A stretch of DNA of 64,000 bases from Chondrus crispus. Its lineage: Eukaryota > Rhodophyta > Florideophyceae > Gigartinales > Gigartinaceae. Positions 63,133-64,000 of the stretch are shown here, piece after piece. Position 1 is the stretch's first letter. Each line of letters begins with the position of its first letter. Position numbers and translations under genes: made by a program. The notes below the pieces were generated by a model. That model saw nothing but the letters and a program-made list of their open reading frames with translations, was not told where the DNA came from and made no database searches. The stretch lies in the NCBI RefSeq assembly GCF_000350225.1, contig NW_005179015.1, positions 348,350 through 412,349 on the forward strand, read 5' to 3'.

Positions 63133-64000
63133 CCCCAACCGCTTCGTTACCGCGTAATTAACACGTCGCGGTTACGAACAGATGACGAGTACGAACGGAC
63201 AAACGTACCCAACCGGGGCGGCCAACGAAAGCGCGAGAAGCCAAAACGTATTGACCGTCAAGCTCATCGAACACGACCGACGTCGTCAACAAAGCGTGAG
63301 AAGCGAAGACAGTACGGACTGTACAACGAAAATGGCAAGCCCTGGAACATCAAGTACAGGAGGGGAGCATAACATCTCCCAAGATACGCGAGAGCGTCAC
63401 GATAACACTCGCCGATCGAGTGCTCGAATCGGAAAACAAGAGCGACGCCAATACGTATGGACAGTCCAAGCTCACTGCGCGACACACAAATACCAAGCGG
63501 CTCGAACCGCTGGTAACGAAGCGTGTTGCGTAGTTGCCACCGAGAAGTAGGAGGGCGACGTAACCACCCTAGCCAGGAAATGACGCGAACGGTCGCGACG
63601 AGCTCCACGCGTAGGGAGACTCATGATCCCGCGACCGCGCACGACCGAAGAGGTACCGATGGAAAAAGGGCGGGCCTACAAGAACTAGAAAGCCGCGCGG
63701 GCCGCCCTACCCCTCCAGTCAATCCGTTACCACGTACCCAAAATAATTTGGGGGAACGGAGCAAAAATAGGTGAAAAATAAGGTCCGATTGACACTGTAT
63801 GCCAAACCGCCGCCGCCTCCGGAAATAATCAAAAAGAGGGGTGACGTACTGTGGGGCAAGAGGCACGTGCGCATACGACCGACAGGACAAGTGTCGACAG
63901 GAACGACACGCAACCGGACAGCGGAGGTCAGCGCGCGGAGCAAGCTGCCCTTCGCGGGGGTAAGAGCCATCCCGCACTGAGAGGGCACCGGAGCGGACCC
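63133..64000. other. Start of the 3' region of B, no gene recognised
   Basis: Aligns patchily with 5610-6500 of A. ORFs on either strand are low complexity. If B has the antisense ORF its coding part would lie beyond the window. Confidence 0.45.

Larger units (their letters stand above)
55103..64000 (+). mobile_element. LTR retrotransposon B (same family as A), 3' end outside window
   Basis: 5' LTR, primer site, gag, protease, RT, RNase H, integrase, chromodomain, hairpin and polypurine block and the start of the 3' region. Better preserved than A: two in-frame stops in gag and three one-base shifts in pol. The 3' LTR, target duplication and any antisense ORF start lie outside the window. 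Confidence 0.93.

Overview
The window is eukaryotic nuclear DNA dominated by transposable elements. Two Ty3/Gypsy chromovirus families, a tnp2-type (CACTA) transposon, a KDZ (Kyakuja-Dileera-Zisupton) transposon and one long intronless TIR/NB-ARC/WD40 gene suggest an alga. A florideophyte red alga such as Chondrus is my best guess, but that is inference and not shown by any single marker. No rRNA, tRNA or CRISPR array was recognised.

Layout. 1-10556: 3' part of LTR retrotransposon A (gag tail, pol, a long antisense ORF, 3' LTR). 10557-20704: host-like DNA with a hairpin array, the intact 1249-codon TIR/NB-ARC/WD40 gene (13571-17320) and a broken O-GlcNAc-transferase fragment (19625-20310). 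20705-24208: tnp2-type transposase gene broken by a 35-bp tandem duplication, with two overlapping unrecognised ORFs on the opposite strand. 24209-54283: a giant inverted repeat of a KDZ element. Arm 1 is 24209-26293 plus 48240-50079, arm 2 is 50359-54283; each arm is 3925 bp, about 99.6% alike by eye, with a 279-bp spacer. Arm 1 is split by LTR retrotransposon 'outer' (26294-48234, 5-bp target duplication ATGAA). That element is itself split by LTR retrotransposon 'inner' (37037-47514, minus strand, target duplication TTACT). 54284-55100: end of KDZ copy 2 and a Pif1-like helicase scrap. 55103-64000: element B, 5' LTR through pol, same family as A, running off the window.

How the parts relate. 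A and B form one family and inner and outer form another. All carry gag, aspartic protease, RT, RNase H, integrase and a C-terminal chromodomain. The families seem to join gag to pol differently. Inner has a textbook -1 frameshift signal (A AAA AAC directly before the gag stop, then a 7-bp hairpin). A and B both have pol in the +1 frame at an identical GCG-TGA-G. A and outer, from different families, both carry a long antisense ORF between pol and the 3' LTR with recognisably similar protein segments; inner lacks it. Inner looks recently active (LTRs differ at one of 702 positions by eye; gag and most of pol open). Outer, A and B are decayed.

The most interesting points are the antisense ORF module and its duplicated hairpin/polypurine flanks in A, the two recoding signals, the WD40 repeats that vary only at a few repeat positions in the TIR receptor, and the 8-kb KDZ palindrome whose arms are more alike than the LTRs of an element inserted in only one of them.
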